Origin: Saprospiraceae bacterium
Lineage (GTDB): Bacteria; Bacteroidota; Bacteroidia; Chitinophagales; Saprospiraceae
Length of the DNA: 64,000 bases
Assembly: GCA_020629315.1 (NCBI GenBank)
Contig: JAHDDO010000013.1
Location: forward strand, 1 to 64,000
Direction of reading: 5' to 3'
Positions 62,335 through 64,000 of the stretch are shown piece by piece (positions within the stretch are counted from its first letter, which is position 1; every line of letters starts with the position of its first letter). Under the pieces are notes generated by a model. It searched no databases. It worked only from the letters and a program-made list of their open reading frames with translations, and was not told the DNA's origin. Position numbers and translations under genes: made by a program.

Positions 62335-63558
62335 TTGGATAGACTACTGAAAAGTGGTTTCAATGTATTACTACTGCGGATACTAGGCGTAGTGCTACTA
62401 ATGCTATTAACATGGTTGATGACTTTTCACTATGGAGCCGCAGCGTATGGTGAATTCACTATCTTTTCGGTCTGTGTTCAGATTATCAGCATCCTATCTG
62501 TATTAGGTTTAGATCAATACACCTTACGACAAGTATCAGCTAAAAATGAAGACGTTTCCTTAATAGGAAATAGCATGTTGTTTAGCTTTATAAGTATAGG
62601 AATCTTCTTTCCCATTTTTATGATGCTCAACCATTTCATAGGATTAATTCGATCTGAATATTTGATTTATGCAGCACTTTCAACGGTATTTTTAAGTCAA
62701 ATTCGAATTATAGCAGAAGTACTGAGAGCCCGAGAAAAACCAGCACTACATGCATTAATATCAAATGTGTTGCTATCTGGAATTAGCATCCTATTACTTT
62801 GTTTTTTCTATTTCAGAAATGAAAGCTGGTCCATAGATCTTGAGATAGTATACTTGCTTTCTATGCTCTTGGTATTTATTGCTGCAATGGCTGCTATGGC
62901 AGCTAAAGTCAAATTAAACATAGACTTTTCAACAATAGAACATCAATTGAAACAAGCCTTTCCATTCTTATTGGTAGGTTCAATAATGATTCTTAATGAG
63001 TGGGTAGACAAGATATGTTTAAAGACCTTGAAAGATAATACAGAAGTAGGCATTTACTCTTTATGTTATCGACTAACCCAGTTTGTTGGATTTCCGTTGA
63101 TAGCATTTACTATTTCTTTAGCACCCAAGGTAGCCCAAGGCTTTGCGAATGGAAATGCGGAGGCTATCAAGAAGACGGTTCACCCATTGAGTAGAATGGC
63201 TTTATTCTTTGCAGTAGTCAGCTCATTATTTTTGATTTTGGGAAGACAATGGATACTTCCATTCTTTGGTGCTGAATTTTCTGATGGCTTCCTCTGTCTT
63301 ATACTTTTAACCATTGCTCAACTCTTTAGTGTCCTTTGTGGACCTGTAGGCATGATAATGAAAATGACAAATGGGGTAAAAGTATTTCAGTGGATAATAC
63401 TATCATCAGTAATACTGAATGTGATCCTCAACCTCATTCTGATACCAAAGTATAGCATAAATGGAGCCGCGTTTGCCAGCCTGTGTTCTTTTATATTATT
63501 GAACGGGTGGTCGGCCTTATGGATCAAGCGGCGAATGGGATTCTTTGCCATATACTAA
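62335..63558 (+). CDS. Oligosaccharide/polysaccharide flippase (Wzx-type, MOP superfamily)
   Basis: 407 residues with about twelve membrane helices. The N-terminal RILGVVLLMLLTWLMTFHYGAAAYGEF (in part) and the loop GLDQYTLRQVSAKN resemble the polysaccharide biosynthesis (Wzx/RfbX) group of flippases, which move lipid-linked oligosaccharide over the inner membrane. The start codon is TTG at 62335, since no ATG lies near. It is 28 bases after cysN, so it is probably in the same transcript. Confidence 0.85.
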   Translation: MDRLLKSGFNVLLLRILGVVLLMLLTWLMTFHYGAAAYGEFTIFSVCVQIISILSVLGLDQYTLRQVSAKNEDVSLIGNSMLFSFISIGIFFPIFMMLNHFIGLIRSEYLIYAALSTVFLSQIRIIAEVLRAREKPALHALISNVLLSGISILLLCFFYFRNESWSIDLEIVYLLSMLLVFIAAMAAMAAKVKLNIDFSTIEHQLKQAFPFLLVGSIMILNEWVDKICLKTLKDNTEVGIYSLCYRLTQFVGFPLIAFTISLAPKVAQGFANGNAEAIKKTVHPLSRMALFFAVVSSLFLILGRQWILPFFGAEFSDGFLCLILLTIAQLFSVLCGPVGMIMKMTNGVKVFQWIILSSVILNVILNLILIPKYSINGAAFASLCSFILLNGWSALWIKRRMGFFAIY

Positions 63559-64000
63559 ATGACAAGTTTACGAAATAAGGCCGTTCATGGAGCTAAGTGG
63601 CAGGTGTTAGCAGTAGCGTGCCAAGCCATTATCACCTTAGTTACGATGGCAATCTATGCGAGATTTATATCAAAAGAATCGTTTGGGCAATTTGCGATCG
63701 TTAATGTCTTCATGTTATTTGTTATCTCAATCACAGAATTCGGATTAGGAGCTAGTTTAGTTCAGCTTAAACAATTCAAACAAACACATATTTCATTTGC
63801 GTTCTATGGCAGTTTGGCATTAGGGCTTATTGCCTTTACCGTCTTGTATGCTAGCTCGCCTTGGATTACCCAGTTTTATGATAATCAATTTGATCCTTTA
63901 GTGCTACAGGTTCTTTCGCTCAATTTGATAATACGAAGCGCTGGAGTTGTGTCACAATCACTATTAATCAGAAATTTTGATTTTAAAAAGTTGTTCCTAT
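63559..64000 (+). CDS. Second polysaccharide flippase, cut off by the window end
   Basis: An ATG directly after the previous stop codon opens a frame to the end of the window that is missing from the ORF track. It encodes SLRNKAVHGAKWQVLAVACQ, then ARFISKESFGQFAIVNVFM, and TEFGLGASLVQLKQ. This is the N terminus of a WzxC-like oligosaccharide flippase (MOP superfamily, PST group), distinct from the one before it. Two tandem flippases may serve two glycans, or one may have a different cargo. Confidence 0.8.
   Translation, partial: MTSLRNKAVHGAKWQVLAVACQAIITLVTMAIYARFISKESFGQFAIVNVFMLFVISITEFGLGASLVQLKQFKQTHISFAFYGSLALGLIAFTVLYASSPWITQFYDNQFDPLVLQVLSLNLIIRSAGVVSQSLLIRNFDFKKLFL

Noticed and set aside
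1-64000. CRISPR array, prophage, integrative element or insertion sequence
   Set aside because: I looked for spaced direct repeats, transposase or integrase motifs and tRNA-adjacent integrases and found none.

Overview
The window is a gene-dense, AT-rich piece of a Bacteroidota chromosome. The signs are gliding and type IX secretion components (GldB, GldH, PorZ), a protein with a T9SS-type C-terminal sorting domain, Bacteroidota-type promoter boxes (TAnnTTTG, sometimes with an upstream TTTG/TTG) instead of sigma70 boxes, few Shine-Dalgarno sequences, an UpxY-like NusG paralogue, and many small lipoproteins. The style of the sorting-domain protein hints at the Saprospiria, but I cannot prove a class. 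I see no insertion sequence, integrase, prophage or CRISPR array. Apart from the polysaccharide end of the window the content is core housekeeping.

Layout. 1-7.3 kb: tRNA-Val, an MFS transporter, nadE, then dnaX (with a probable -1 frameshift at an A10 run), a Crp/Fnr regulator and pyrD. A 465-bp gap follows that holds a chain of inverted repeats ending in a terminator, a possible ncRNA. 7.3-18.8 kb: nadC, gldB, a 2OG-Fe(II) oxygenase, tatA, clpB, a TIGR01777 epimerase, an oligopeptide-binding lipoprotein, prfA, an ECF sigma/anti-sigma pair and pdeM. 18.9-22.1 kb: a tight operon serA - cyclase - serC - 2-aminomuconate-deaminase-like RidA. 22.1-28.4 kb: a marR-yceI operon behind a compact palindromic operator, a TPR-like lipoprotein, a cystathionine gamma-synthase-type enzyme, an HU protein with a well-formed promoter, and two peptide-ABC permeases. 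28.4-45.4 kb: a TolB/Omp85-like outer-membrane protein, an MBL hydrolase, gldH, dnaJ-grpE (dnaJ lacks two of its four zinc motifs), a TlpA thioredoxin, a YbhN-type membrane protein, nfu, an inositol-phosphatase family gene, an FtsX/MacB permease, a T9SS cargo protein, porZ, nadD and dnaN. 45.5-54 kb: a catalytically dead M16 peptidase homologue, mreBCD-mrdA, folA, DUF2851 and lpxK. 54-64 kb: the start of a surface-polysaccharide locus: outer-membrane barrel, Wzz, winged-helix/nucleotidyltransferase regulator, wbpD- and wbpB-like genes, upxY, cysCDN for PAPS synthesis, and two flippases, the second cut by the window end.

How the genes fit together. NAD synthesis is spread over three loci (nadE, nadC, nadD). 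Replication (dnaX, dnaN), protein quality control (clpB, dnaJ, grpE) and the elongasome (mreBCD, mrdA) are all present. The surface theme is continuous: LpxK makes lipid A, PorZ links T9SS cargo to anionic LPS, WbpB/WbpD make a diacetamido-uronic acid precursor of the kind used to tether T9SS cargo in Porphyromonas, and cysCDN could supply PAPS for sulfation. The most informative oddities are the dnaX A10 frameshift, the DnaJ without zinc centre I, the operators of the MarR and winged-helix/NTase regulators, the serine operon mixed with tryptophan-degradation-type genes, and the structured gap between pyrD and nadC.
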